A DNA stretch of 64,000 nucleotides from Algoriphagus aestuarii. GTDB taxonomy: Bacteria > Bacteroidota > Bacteroidia > Cytophagales > Cyclobacteriaceae. Under the pieces are notes generated by a model. It was not told the DNA's origin, searched no databases, and saw nothing but the letters and a program-made list of their open reading frames with translations. The stretch covers positions 62,001 through 126,000 of the forward strand of contig JAFIDK010000005.1 in NCBI GenBank assembly GCA_017051695.1, in the 5' to 3' direction. Shown here piece by piece: positions 27,940-36,208 of the stretch (within the stretch, counting starts at the first letter, position 1; each line of letters begins with the position of its first letter). The translations under genes were made by a program, and so were the position numbers.

Positions 27940-29379
27940 TCAATCGACTTCATACTTTAAGACAATCGCAGGAGTTCCAGAAAGCTTTTTCTGCAGATTT
28001 TTTGGGATTGAAACCAGAGTCTTTCCATTTTCAGTTTTCCATTTTAGAGATTGGGTTTCTCCCAAAACAGTGATTTTACTTCCTTTTTTTGGCGCATTTA
28101 CACCGAAGGAAATGCTCGATGATAGCTGCTCTCCTTCTTCCAAAGGCAAGATGGCAAAGAGTTCATTTTCTTTGCCTTTCGTGAAGTAAAGCTTTCCGTC
28201 TTTGAAAGTTTCAATAGCTCTGGTATTATAAATTCCTTCTCCGTTTACTTCCAACCAGGAACCGATTTCTTCCAGTCTTGAAACCTGCTCAGGTAAAAAC
28301 AGTCCATCTGCAGTCGGTCCAACTCCCAATAATAAATTTCCACCTTTTGCGACAATTTCAATCAGCAAATGAATGACTTTTCGGGATGGCTTGAATTTAT
28401 CATTTGGCACATAACCCCAAGCTCCGCCTAGCGTAATGCAGCTTTCCCAAGGATCTGGAGACATCTCTGCAGGAATTCCCTGCTCTGGAGTCCTATAATT
28501 CTCAAAAGGACCATGCACAGTTCTATCCACAATCAAAATGCCTTCCTGATTCTTTCTCACCATCTCTGCAACCTTTGGCATGTTGATTTCCTGACTGAAT
28601 TCAGGAATCGGCGCACCCCAGCTCAACACTTCCTCATTTACCGTTTCCAAAGGGCGAACCCAGCCTCCATCCAGCCAAAGAATATCAATATCTCCGTAAT
28701 TGGAAGTGATTTCATTCAACTGATGATGGGTGAATTTCACAAATTGATTCCATCTCCAAGGGTGTTTGCGGATATCATAATTGACATTTCGGTCGGGAGT
28801 AGCCCGATAATCCCACCAGAAATATTGAGAATGCCAATCCGGTTTGGAATAATAGGCTCCGATCATCATGTCCTTTTCGCGAAAAGCATCAAAGACATAT
28901 TTCGCTACATCAGCTTTTGGATGGTTTTTGAAAGGACCATTGGAGATTTTATAATCCGTAAACTGCGTATCAAACATGTTGAACCCATCATGGTGCTTGG
29001 TAGTAAAAACTACATATTTCATCCCTGCCTTTGCTGCAGCATCTGCCCACTGAGTCGGATCAAAACCTGTGGGATTAAACTTCTCACTCAATCCCCAATA
29101 CCACTTTTTGTACTCTTCATAGCTCTGGGTAGTGTCCCTTCTATTGATCCAATCCTCATTGACAATGCTCCAGGATTCGACTATCCCAGGAACTGCATAA
29201 ATTCCCCAATGAATCAAAATCCCGAATTTCTGATCCCGCCAATGCTCTAATTTTTCAGCCACTTTTGGGTCAGTTGGGTATTCGTATTCTGAGGAAGTCG
29301 GATGAAGTGTATTTTGAGCTTGAGCTCCTAATGATATGGCGAAGGCAATCACCAAAGTCCAAATGGTCTTGGAAAACAT
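27940..29379 (-). CDS. Exported alpha-L-fucosidase, glycoside hydrolase family 29
   Basis: 479 residues with a Sec signal peptide (cleavage after GAQAQ). The GH29 barrel has FGILIHWGIYAVP, TTKHHDGFNMF and the nucleophile aspartate in DILWLDGGW, followed by a C-terminal beta-sandwich. It removes alpha-L-fucose from glycans outside the cytoplasm. It has its own terminator and is not in a polysaccharide locus; the nearest SusC/SusD pair is 14 kb away. Confidence 0.93.
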   Translation of the reverse strand: MFSKTIWTLVIAFAISLGAQAQNTLHPTSSEYEYPTDPKVAEKLEHWRDQKFGILIHWGIYAVPGIVESWSIVNEDWINRRDTTQSYEEYKKWYWGLSEKFNPTGFDPTQWADAAAKAGMKYVVFTTKHHDGFNMFDTQFTDYKISNGPFKNHPKADVAKYVFDAFREKDMMIGAYYSKPDWHSQYFWWDYRATPDRNVNYDIRKHPWRWNQFVKFTHHQLNEITSNYGDIDILWLDGGWVRPLETVNEEVLSWGAPIPEFSQEINMPKVAEMVRKNQEGILIVDRTVHGPFENYRTPEQGIPAEMSPDPWESCITLGGAWGYVPNDKFKPSRKVIHLLIEIVAKGGNLLLGVGPTADGLFLPEQVSRLEEIGSWLEVNGEGIYNTRAIETFKDGKLYFTKGKENELFAILPLEEGEQLSSSISFGVNAPKKGSKITVLGETQSLKWKTENGKTLVSIPKNLQKKLSGTPAIVLKYEVD

Positions 29380-29644
29380 AAGTTCTAGAGAAAATTAAAA
29401 TGAAACAAGCTGATTTAAAACAGCGGTTAAAGGTAATTTAGAATGATTTAGGGCGCAAAGCCTATTTTAGTAATTCTCAAAAAAAAGAGCAGATTGGAAT
29501 GGCTAGGTATGAAAATAACATCCTATCATTTTTTTGAAGAAGTACTTTTCACTTCCCGCAAAACAATTTCTAAAGGCCGTTTATAAGGATTCTTTCCAAT
29601 TCTAAATGCCAATTTCTTATCTTAAGATTCTAACAGTATTGACC

Positions 29645-30109
29645 ATGCCCAAATACAATCTCCAAATCAATGGCTCACAAAAGACCGTGGAAACTGAGTC
29701 AGACACGCCTTTGCTGTATGTTCTTCGAGACTACCTCGAGCTCAATGGTCCCAAATTCGGTTGCGGTCTATCCCAATGTGGAGCTTGCATGGTCTTAATC
29801 GATGGAGTCGCAGAAACCTCCTGCTCCACACCTATCGCTGCAGTGAGAGATTCTAAAATTACCACTTTAGAAGGATTGGCTGATCAAAACGGGAATCTCC
29901 ACCCCGTGCAGGAGGCTTTTATTGAGGAGCAAGCAGCACAATGTGGCTATTGTCTCAATGGCATGGTGATGGCATCTGTGAGTTTGCTCCAGGAAAATCC
30001 CAGTCCCACTACTTCTGAAATTAAAGAAGGCTTAGAACTGAATCTATGCCGCTGCTGCGCACAAACTAGAATTATCAAAGCCGTACAAAGAGCTGCAAAG
30101 AACCTATAA
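29645..30109 (+). CDS. Molybdenum hydroxylase small subunit, (2Fe-2S) protein
   Basis: 154 residues from the Met of MPKYNLQ (29645); 13 codons upstream is another Met but homologues begin here. The plant-ferredoxin-type cluster is CGLSQCGACMV with a later TSC, and the second cluster has CGYCLNGM and a final CRCC. Most relatives read CRCG at that point, so the extra cysteine is unusual. It passes electrons from the Mo cofactor subunit encoded 4 bp downstream. Similar to isoquinoline 1-oxidoreductase alpha or aldehyde dehydrogenase small subunits. Confidence 0.9.
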   Translation: MPKYNLQINGSQKTVETESDTPLLYVLRDYLELNGPKFGCGLSQCGACMVLIDGVAETSCSTPIAAVRDSKITTLEGLADQNGNLHPVQEAFIEEQAAQCGYCLNGMVMASVSLLQENPSPTTSEIKEGLELNLCRCCAQTRIIKAVQRAAKNL

Positions 30110-30113
30110 AGAG

Positions 30114-32333
30114 ATGATCGAGCTTCCCAATACTTCCAGAAGAAAATTTCTAAGAAACATCGGTTACCTCAGTGTAGGTTTTCCGCTGATCAGTTCCTGC
30201 TTTGCGGAGCAAGAACAAAAAATAGCGGAAAGAAAAAATTTTTATGGAGACCTACCGGGCAGCATAAGAAATGCCAATGCTGTCAATGCCTGGCTTCAGG
30301 TGCTGGAAGATGGAAGGGTTTTGATCTTTTCTGGCAAAGTAGAATTGGGGCAAGGCATTCGCATGGCGATTTGCCAAGTAGCAGCAGAAGAATTGGATTT
30401 AGAATTAGATCAAGTTGAAGTCCATTTGGCTGAAACGGGTGTCACTCCAGATGAAGGCTATACTGCCGGGAGTGGATCAGTTCCTAACAGTGCAATGTCA
30501 GTGCGGTATGCAGCAGCAACTGCCAGACAGAAACTATTGGAATTAGCCAGTGAAAAATTAAATACCACAATAGAAAACCTGATTTTCTACCATGGAACAG
30601 TAAAAACAAAGTCCGGAAGTCAAAGCTTGAATTTTGCCGAAATATTGAATGGTGCACAAATTGACATGGAGGTCAAGAAGCCTATTCCGGTAAAAGTGAG
30701 TTCAGATTATCAATATGTCGGGAAGGCAATTCCCAGAAAAGATATCCCAAAAATGGTCCGGGGTGAATCGGTCTATATTCAGGATTTACGTTTTCCCGGC
30801 ATGCTCCATGCCCGTGTGCTTAGACCGCCAAGCTACCAAGCGAAATTAATCGACATAGACTTTTCAAATCTTGGAACTTCAGTAGCTGGGATCCTAAAAA
30901 CCCATGTCAATGGTAGTTTTGTAGGTGTGATTGCCGAAAGGGAATATCAAGCTGTGAAAGCGGTAAACTTTTTAAAGCGAGTTGCGAAATGGGAAGAAAC
31001 AACTGCTTTGCCTAATGAAGCTGCCCTATTTGATCATTTAAAATCCATTGCAGAACCCGCACAAACCATTCGAAACGAGGGGAATTTTTCTTCTGTAAAT
31101 CCAGAAAACAAGACTTTCAAAGCTTCCTATACAAAACCTTATCTAATGCATGGATCCATCGGCCCAGGCTGTGGAATTGCTTTATTTGACGATGAAATTC
31201 TTCATGTTTGGTCCCATAGCCAAGGAATCTACCCTATGCGAAGAGCCTTGGCGGCAATGCTCAAAATGGATGAGGATAAAATCCATGTCACCTCTGTACC
31301 TGGTGCGGGATGTTTTGGCCACAGTACTGCTGATGATGCAGCGGCGGATGCAGCTATTTTGGCTTTAGCTTATCCCGGAAAACACATCCGTGTTCAGTGG
31401 TCCAGGCAAGATGAGCACACTTGGGAACCTTACGGAACAGCCATGATTATGGAAATGGAAGCAAGTCTGGATGAAAATGGGAAAATATCCGCTTGGAAAT
31501 CCGATGTCTGGACAGATTCACACAGCATGCGACCTGACTCTGATCCTGCTACTTTAATCGATGCAAGTTATTTAGAAAATCCTGTTCAATTAAGAGGGAG
31601 AGGCTATTTGGGAGGAGGACATAGAAATGCTGATCCTTATTATTCCTTTCCAAACCTGCAGGTAAATGCCCATTTTTTTGATGGCCCATTACGGATTTCA
31701 TCTTTGAGAAGCTTGGGATCTTATGCCAATATTTTTGCAATTGAATCTTTCATGGATGAGCTTGCATCCCAGGCAGGAAAAGACCCCATTGATTTCAGGA
31801 TTGCTCACTTACAGGATCAAAGAGCCATTGCAACGCTGAAGAAGATAAAAGAAATCACCCAATCAGAACCTTTGGAAGTAAACGAAGGAATAGGATTCGC
31901 TTTTTCCCGATATAAAAACAACACTGCATATTGTACAGTCGCGGCCAAAGTAAATGTGAACCAAAAAAGTGGTGAGATTATCCTACAGAAAATGTGGGCA
32001 GTTGGTGATGTAGGTCAGATCATCAATTTAGATGGCATCAAAAACCAATTCGAAGGGGGGGTGATCCAAGCTGCAAGTTGGACCTTGTTCGAGCAGGTAC
32101 ATTTTACCAAAAAAGTAATCCGTAGTGAAGATTGGAACGATTACCCAATTTTCCGATTCCCTATGATTCCGGAAGTTGAAGTTCATATGATAGACCGACC
32201 TGAAGAGAAAGCAGAAGGAGGCGGAGAAGTTTCCATGCCTCCAACTGGCGCAGCGATTGCAAATGCCATTTTTCAGGCAATTGGGAAACGAGTGAATGAT
32301 CTTCCGATTACTGCAGAAAAGATAGTGGGATAA
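30114..32333 (+). CDS. Molybdopterin-dependent hydroxylase large subunit, isoquinoline 1-oxidoreductase type
   Basis: 739 residues. The start carries a twin-arginine motif (SRRKFLRN) before a hydrophobic stretch ending in LISSC, so the complex is probably exported by Tat and may be lipid-anchored. The protein has the two-part aldehyde oxidase/xanthine dehydrogenase layout, with FSGKVELGQGIRMA near the N-terminus and a C-terminal GGGEVSMPPTGAAIANAI that carries the catalytic glutamate. The substrate is not evident: an aldehyde or N-heterocycle is likely. No cofactor maturation gene is nearby. Confidence 0.88.
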   Translation: MIELPNTSRRKFLRNIGYLSVGFPLISSCFAEQEQKIAERKNFYGDLPGSIRNANAVNAWLQVLEDGRVLIFSGKVELGQGIRMAICQVAAEELDLELDQVEVHLAETGVTPDEGYTAGSGSVPNSAMSVRYAAATARQKLLELASEKLNTTIENLIFYHGTVKTKSGSQSLNFAEILNGAQIDMEVKKPIPVKVSSDYQYVGKAIPRKDIPKMVRGESVYIQDLRFPGMLHARVLRPPSYQAKLIDIDFSNLGTSVAGILKTHVNGSFVGVIAEREYQAVKAVNFLKRVAKWEETTALPNEAALFDHLKSIAEPAQTIRNEGNFSSVNPENKTFKASYTKPYLMHGSIGPGCGIALFDDEILHVWSHSQGIYPMRRALAAMLKMDEDKIHVTSVPGAGCFGHSTADDAAADAAILALAYPGKHIRVQWSRQDEHTWEPYGTAMIMEMEASLDENGKISAWKSDVWTDSHSMRPDSDPATLIDASYLENPVQLRGRGYLGGGHRNADPYYSFPNLQVNAHFFDGPLRISSLRSLGSYANIFAIESFMDELASQAGKDPIDFRIAHLQDQRAIATLKKIKEITQSEPLEVNEGIGFAFSRYKNNTAYCTVAAKVNVNQKSGEIILQKMWAVGDVGQIINLDGIKNQFEGGVIQAASWTLFEQVHFTKKVIRSEDWNDYPIFRFPMIPEVEVHMIDRPEEKAEGGGEVSMPPTGAAIANAIFQAIGKRVNDLPITAEKIVG

Positions 32334-32335
32334 TC

Positions 32336-32701
32336 TCAACCTTCCCGTAAAATCTTTTCCATCTTCTTCCCTTTGGCCAGTTCATCGACCAGTTTATCCA
32401 AATATCTGACTTGCTGGGTCAAGGGAGTTTCAATATCCTCGATCCTATAGCCACAAATGACACCTTTGATCAGACTGGCATTGCGATTTATATTGGCTTC
32501 TGAAAAGAATTGGGCAAAAGTCACTTTTGCAGTAATCAATTCCTGTATTTTTTTCTCATCAAATCCTGTCAACCATTCAATTACCTGATGTAATTCATCT
32601 TTGGTTCTGCCTTTCTTTTCTACTTTGGTGACATAATGTGGATACACAGAGCCAAATGTCATCCTTGCTATTTTTTCGTCGTGTTCAGGTGTTGTATTCA
32701 T
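32336..32701 (-). CDS. DUF2200-family protein
   Basis: 121 residues matching the DUF2200 family in length and landmarks ([38 protein letters not shown]). Cytoplasmic, no motif suggesting an enzyme. It stands convergent with the molybdenum hydroxylase gene, 2 bp apart, and is the last of four same-strand genes for small stand-alone proteins. Confidence 0.85.
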   Translation of the reverse strand: MNTTPEHDEKIARMTFGSVYPHYVTKVEKKGRTKDELHQVIEWLTGFDEKKIQELITAKVTFAQFFSEANINRNASLIKGVICGYRIEDIETPLTQQVRYLDKLVDELAKGKKMEKILREG

Positions 32702-32720
32702 CTGTAATTCTCTTTCAATT

Positions 32721-33113
32721 TTACTTTAGCCTTTCCAATAGGCCCCTTTTTTTGACAATGTTTTTATAATCCCATTGGATTTCACGGGATTTCTTTAGCC
32801 AGCCTATCAATTCTTTTTCCTGGATTTCCTCTGATGAATTGTAATAAATGGAAGCATCTTTAAATTTTCCGGTTCCAGATTTCAACTTTTCTTCTCCAAA
32901 GTCCGCCCCACTCCAAAACATCAAGCGGATTCCTTTCTTTTCTTTGCTATATCCCACGATAGGATTTCCCTCTAGAAACCAAACGGGATGGGAATGCCAG
33001 ATCTTGTTTTCCACATCGCTTAATTCCTCCAAAATGATTTCTGACAATTTTTCGCAGATCCTTTGATCTTCCTCTTCCTGCTTTTGATGATATTCTTGAA
33101 TTGCTGGATTCAT
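32721..33113 (-). CDS. DUF1801 protein
   Basis: 130 residues with the YdhG/DUF1801 fold: a helical N-terminus, then [30 protein letters not shown] and a C-terminal helix. Function unknown. It lies 41 bp after another DUF1801 gene, so two paralogues are encoded side by side. Confidence 0.8.
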   Translation of the reverse strand: MNPAIQEYHQKQEEEDQRICEKLSEIILEELSDVENKIWHSHPVWFLEGNPIVGYSKEKKGIRLMFWSGADFGEEKLKSGTGKFKDASIYYNSSEEIQEKELIGWLKKSREIQWDYKNIVKKRGLLERLK

Positions 33114-33154
33114 ACTGGTAGAAAACAGTTAGATGAAAAGGATAGGATGGAATT

Positions 33155-33586
33155 TCAACATACTGAATTTGGGTTAACCTTTAAATGTTCAATTGCCGTT
33201 TTGCATAGCTTCTCCAACACTTCTAAGTCAATATCTGCTAGTTTATTTACATAAATACAGGCCTTTCCCATTTTGTATTTGCCAAGCTTGGTCAGGAGTA
33301 CTTTGCTTTCTTCAGAAAAAGTGTAAACGTACAAGGAAAATGCAGCTTTGCGAGGTGAAAATGCAATCAAGGGCATGTCCCCTTCATGTCCGCTTTCGTA
33401 TTTGTAATGATGCGACCCAAAGCCAATGATACTCGGTCCCCACATTTTTGGTTCAAAACCTGACCATTCCTTCATCAATGCCATCAGTTGGTAGCTTTCG
33501 GATTTCTTGGGTTCACTAGCGACAAAGGATTCTATAAAATCCTCTACACTCACAGCAGTTTCTACAGTTTTGTTCTTTTGAGCCAT
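33155..33586 (-). CDS. DUF1801 protein
   Basis: 143 residues. A short polar leader is followed by the DUF1801 core (YQLMALMKEWSGFEPKMWG, IGFGSHHYKYESGHEGD, KYKMGKACIYVNKL). It follows the SRPBCC gene by 3 bp and is co-directional with the next DUF1801 and DUF2200 genes. Sequence divergence from its neighbour indicates an old duplication. Confidence 0.85.
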   Translation of the reverse strand: MAQKNKTVETAVSVEDFIESFVASEPKKSESYQLMALMKEWSGFEPKMWGPSIIGFGSHHYKYESGHEGDMPLIAFSPRKAAFSLYVYTFSEESKVLLTKLGKYKMGKACIYVNKLADIDLEVLEKLCKTAIEHLKVNPNSVC

Positions 33587-33589
33587 AGT

Positions 33590-34057
33590 CTAACCTTCTT
33601 GTTCGAGTCGTTTTTTCAGGTTTTCAAGACTCATCATCAGATCTTTTCCCAGCATTTTTTGAAAAATCCCCTTGAATAAGCTCATTGGAAATTTGGTTGG
33701 CCCTCTGAAGTCCCAAGTAACCATGGTATGATTCGGGTTCACTTCCGTAAGTATAAACTTAGACGAACCGGTGTTTTTCATTGGCCTTTCGAACTTCATC
33801 TCATATTCTATCCGTTCGTTTTGGACCATTAGGGTAATTTTCTGCTCCCCGGCTCCCACGCTTTTGTCTTTACTATCCCATTTGTACACAAATCCTACTG
33901 TCCCATCAGTTCCGTAATAATCTGCTTTTTTGTAGGGATCTTTCATGTTCCAGACAGAATACTGGTCCATATTTTTAGCAAACCTGAGGTATTCAAAAAC
34001 TATCGCAATAGGTTGGTCAATCACCACAGATTTCTCAACGATCATTTCACTGGCCAT
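33590..34057 (-). CDS. SRPBCC-family (START-like) protein
   Basis: 155 residues, one polyketide-cyclase/START-like domain (VIDQPIAIVFEYL start, GAGEQKITLM, NHTMVTWDFRG, long C-terminal helix). Such folds bind hydrophobic ligands; no specific function can be given. It is the first gene of the four-gene small-protein cluster. Confidence 0.85.
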   Translation of the reverse strand: MASEMIVEKSVVIDQPIAIVFEYLRFAKNMDQYSVWNMKDPYKKADYYGTDGTVGFVYKWDSKDKSVGAGEQKITLMVQNERIEYEMKFERPMKNTGSSKFILTEVNPNHTMVTWDFRGPTKFPMSLFKGIFQKMLGKDLMMSLENLKKRLEQEG

Positions 34058-34152
34058 GATTTTAAAATTAGGTTAAACACTTGGAGAACGATACTCAAAA
34101 CAAGAAGCCGGATCCAACTGGATTCCCTACTAATTTATACAAAATCATCGAT

Positions 34153-34387
34153 TTAGAAATTTTCAAAAAGTGAAAGGATATGGTTGATACTTGTCGGAGA
34201 AAGACCGTCATGTTCGATCTTGCCAAACAGATAGGACTTCAGCTCTTCTGTCCTGATCAAATCAGGACTTTTACCCAGATCTTTCGATACGGCGGCTACA
34301 GAACAGATATAAGACTTAATCGTTCGGGGAGCATAGTTACGCAAACGCATATATTCATACATGCGCTCACGAAGGCTTTTTTTTCCA
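34153..34387 (-). pseudogene. Truncated N-terminal fragment of a tyrosine recombinase/integrase
   Basis: An open frame from Met 34362 gives 69 residues with the SAM-like DNA-binding domain of tyrosine recombinases (MRLRNYAPRTIKSYI, then TSINHILS). It stops where the catalytic domain should begin, so no active site remains. A second ATG (34387) followed by an A8 run reads MEKK, one base out of frame; adding one A would join it to the fragment as MEKKSLRERMYEYM. This suggests a homopolymer frameshift as well as a truncation. It may be the relic of the integrase that served the neighbouring cassettes, but the fragment does not prove it is an integron integrase. Confidence 0.7.
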
Positions 34388-34487
34388 TGATTTCTAAGGT
34401 TTTATTGATGAAACATAGAATAAAAATAAACCTTAATCATTATAAATCAGAGGGTTGAGGTAAAAAGCTTCCGACACAGTCGGTTTA

Positions 34488-34620
34488 GTTCAACGGGATT
34501 CAGCTAAGAAACGCGGGGCAGTTCGAAGCAATTTCCTGTTTGTTAAAGTATAAATTTGATCGGAAAAAAAAACTTTCTATCCCCACTGATCGCCCCATGT
34601 TTTCTTAGGTGATGTTGGCC
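34488..34620 (-). other. attC-like recombination site 1 (133 bp)
   Basis: Read on the minus strand, R'' is GGCCAAC (34614-34620) and R' is GTTGAAC (34488-34494). Between them lies an imperfect inverted repeat: ATCACCTAAGAAAACATGGGGC near R'' pairs with GCCCCGCGTTTCTTAGCTGA near R', with bulges and a central unpaired spacer, as in integron attC sites. The stop codon of the preceding gene (34630) is 10 bp from R''. It resembles attC sites 2 and 3 in the second array. Confidence 0.75.
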
Positions 34621-34629
34621 ACATTATTT

Positions 34630-35271
34630 TTATTTTTCTTCAAACATTAACACCATTTCATAGTAGAGGTTAATTGCTATTATTAATCGAGTCAGGCTGT
34701 TTTCTAAATCTTTGTCTGTTAAATTCTCCTCTAACATACCTGCTACAAGTCCGGGGCTCAATCCTGGAACTGCTTTAATTGCTTCCAAATATTCATTAAT
34801 TATGTTATTCTTGTTTTGCTTTATCAGACAATTAAGATATTTGCCCTCTGGATTTGTGCTATATGGCTCAAATTCATCATCTGATTTTGTTTGAGGCTCG
34901 TCAATAGTGATAATTTCAATGTCGTCATAACTCTCAACTGATGAAAGCGGTACCCATATTTCGTCAAAGGTTTTTGATTTCTTAATTCTTGCCAATATTT
35001 CCTTGCTATCTTTTGAAAGGAAAAAGCTTGGCGGTATGTTCATCATTTTTATGTCTTGGAGGAACGATTTGTAAGATTGTCCCAAATTTTTTCCTTTGTA
35101 TTTGTTTTTCAATTCCGTTTCAAAGGTCTGGGCAGCTTCATTAAGTAATGAAATATCTTCCTTCGACATACAGTCCTTTAAATTGTCTGCATAATCTACC
35201 AAGGTCTGAGATGAACAGCTTGTTGTTGTTGTTAAAAGAAGGAATACAAAAATTAATGCTCTAATGTTCAT
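34630..35271 (-). CDS. Cassette-borne lipoprotein, unknown function
   Basis: 213 residues from MNIRALIF (35271); a Met ten codons upstream lies before the signal peptide. The signal ends in TTTTSC, a lipobox. The mature protein is helical and charged and contains no recognised domain. It is enclosed by complementary cores: GTTGGCC at its 5' side (minus strand; 35293-35299) and GGCCAAC at its 3' side, and is followed by attC site 1, so it is the single cassette of the first array. There is almost no room for a promoter inside the cassette. Confidence 0.75.
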   Translation of the reverse strand: MNIRALIFVFLLLTTTTSCSSQTLVDYADNLKDCMSKEDISLLNEAAQTFETELKNKYKGKNLGQSYKSFLQDIKMMNIPPSFFLSKDSKEILARIKKSKTFDEIWVPLSSVESYDDIEIITIDEPQTKSDDEFEPYSTNPEGKYLNCLIKQNKNNIINEYLEAIKAVPGLSPGLVAGMLEENLTDKDLENSLTRLIIAINLYYEMVLMFEEK

Positions 35272-35292
35272 TTGGTTTTTTCTTAATATTGA

Positions 35293-35312
35293 GGCCAACA
35301 CCCGTATATACG
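35293..35312 (-). other. attI-like junction next to ssb, copy A
   Basis: On the minus strand the ssb-proximal sequence runs through the perfect palindrome CGTATATACG (35303-35312) into GGGTG/TTGGCC. The sequence is shared with copy B (51532-51551) up to the G/TT point and differs straight after it (GGCC against ATGC). That is the pattern of a common attachment site with different cassettes inserted. Confidence 0.6.
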
Positions 35313-35399
35313 AATGTCATTATTTTCTCCACTAAACCTACTAAACTTTTTTCATTAAATAATCAGCTCCTAAAGCCTCTAAACCAAGTTTATCCGACA

Positions 35400-35429
35400 A
35401 CAAACGACTACAAACGGATACAAACGACT
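35400..35429 (+). repeat. Three tandem 10-bp repeats upstream of ssb, copy A
   Basis: ACAAACGACT, ACAAACGGAT, ACAAACGACT in perfect 10-bp register. The spacing places each copy on the same DNA face. It lies between the attI-like junction and the ssb start and may be a protein-binding array. An identical array is at 51650-51679. Confidence 0.8.
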
Positions 35430-35528
35430 AGCTCCCGACTCTGATCTTCCCTCTCCCCCAACTTTGACCCATCGAATTCCTCTAGCGAAAACGAAAAACA
35501 AATTTTTCACAACAAAACAACAAACATC

Positions 35529-35915
35529 ATGAACACGCTAAGAAACAAAGTACAACTGATCGGACGTCTGGGATCCAAAGTAGAAATCAAAAATCTGGAC
35601 GGTGGCAAAACCCTCGGCAAAGTCGCTATCGCCACCAACGAGTACTACAAAAACCAAAAAGGAGAACGCGTGGAAGAAACCACCTGGCATAATTTGGTGG
35701 CCTGGGGAAAGCAAGCAGAACTATTGGATAAGTACACAGACAAAGGTTCAGAAATCGCCATTGAAGGCAAACTCAGCAACCGTTCCTACGAAGACAAGGA
35801 TGGCAACAAACGATACATCTCTGATGTAATTGTACAAAACATCCTCTTGATGGGAGATAGAAAAGCGAGCGTTTCAGTAGCAGTAGATGAAACCGAGGAT
35901 GATTTGCCGTTTTAA
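35529..35915 (+). CDS. ssb: Single-stranded DNA-binding protein, copy A
   Basis: 128 residues. The OB fold starts NTLRNKVQLIGRLG and includes the aromatic TTWHNLVAWGKQAE segment that stacks on DNA; the C-terminus is the acidic tip DETEDDLPF that recruits repair and replication proteins. The linker is very short, as in several Bacteroidota SSBs. The protein differs from copy B (51768) by three substitutions (GSE/ASE, KDG/KEG, SDV/SEV) and a short tail change. It is transcribed away from the cassette array. Whether it is the housekeeping SSB or a second copy cannot be told here. Confidence 0.95.
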   Translation: MNTLRNKVQLIGRLGSKVEIKNLDGGKTLGKVAIATNEYYKNQKGERVEETTWHNLVAWGKQAELLDKYTDKGSEIAIEGKLSNRSYEDKDGNKRYISDVIVQNILLMGDRKASVSVAVDETEDDLPF

Positions 35916-35925
35916 GAACTTTAAA

Positions 35926-35962
35926 AACATAAAACCGGGATTATATCGGTCCCGGTTTTGTT
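35926..35962 (+). terminator. Rho-independent terminator after ssb copy A
   Basis: AAAACCGGGA and TCCCGGTTTT pair around TTATATCGG and are followed by T-rich sequence. Confidence 0.8.
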
Positions 35963-35999
35963 TTCTTTTTTTGAAATAAATAAACAATTAATAAGAAAT

Positions 36000-36180
36000 A
36001 CGCTTTGCGAAATAAAGTCGCTTCGCTCCTGAAATAGGATTAAATAAATACAGCTTCTCTGAAATACGTCTTCGGCGAAATAGGCTTCGCGAGATAAAGT
36101 CGCTTCGCTCCTGAAATACGCCTGCGGCAAAATACGCTTCGCTGAGATATGCCTCCGGCGAGATAAAATTCTATCTATAT
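36000..36180. repeat. Array of small hairpin words after ssb copy A
   Basis: Short GC-rich hairpin words such as GCCTGCGGC, GCCTCCGGC and CGCTTCGCTG alternate with GAGATA/GAAATA spacers of about 6 bases. No open frame. Related sequence follows ssb copy B (52225-52330), which points to a repetitive extragenic element rather than a gene. Confidence 0.7.
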
Positions 36181-36208
36181 AACTTGGCTTTAGCCATATC
36201 TTAAAATT

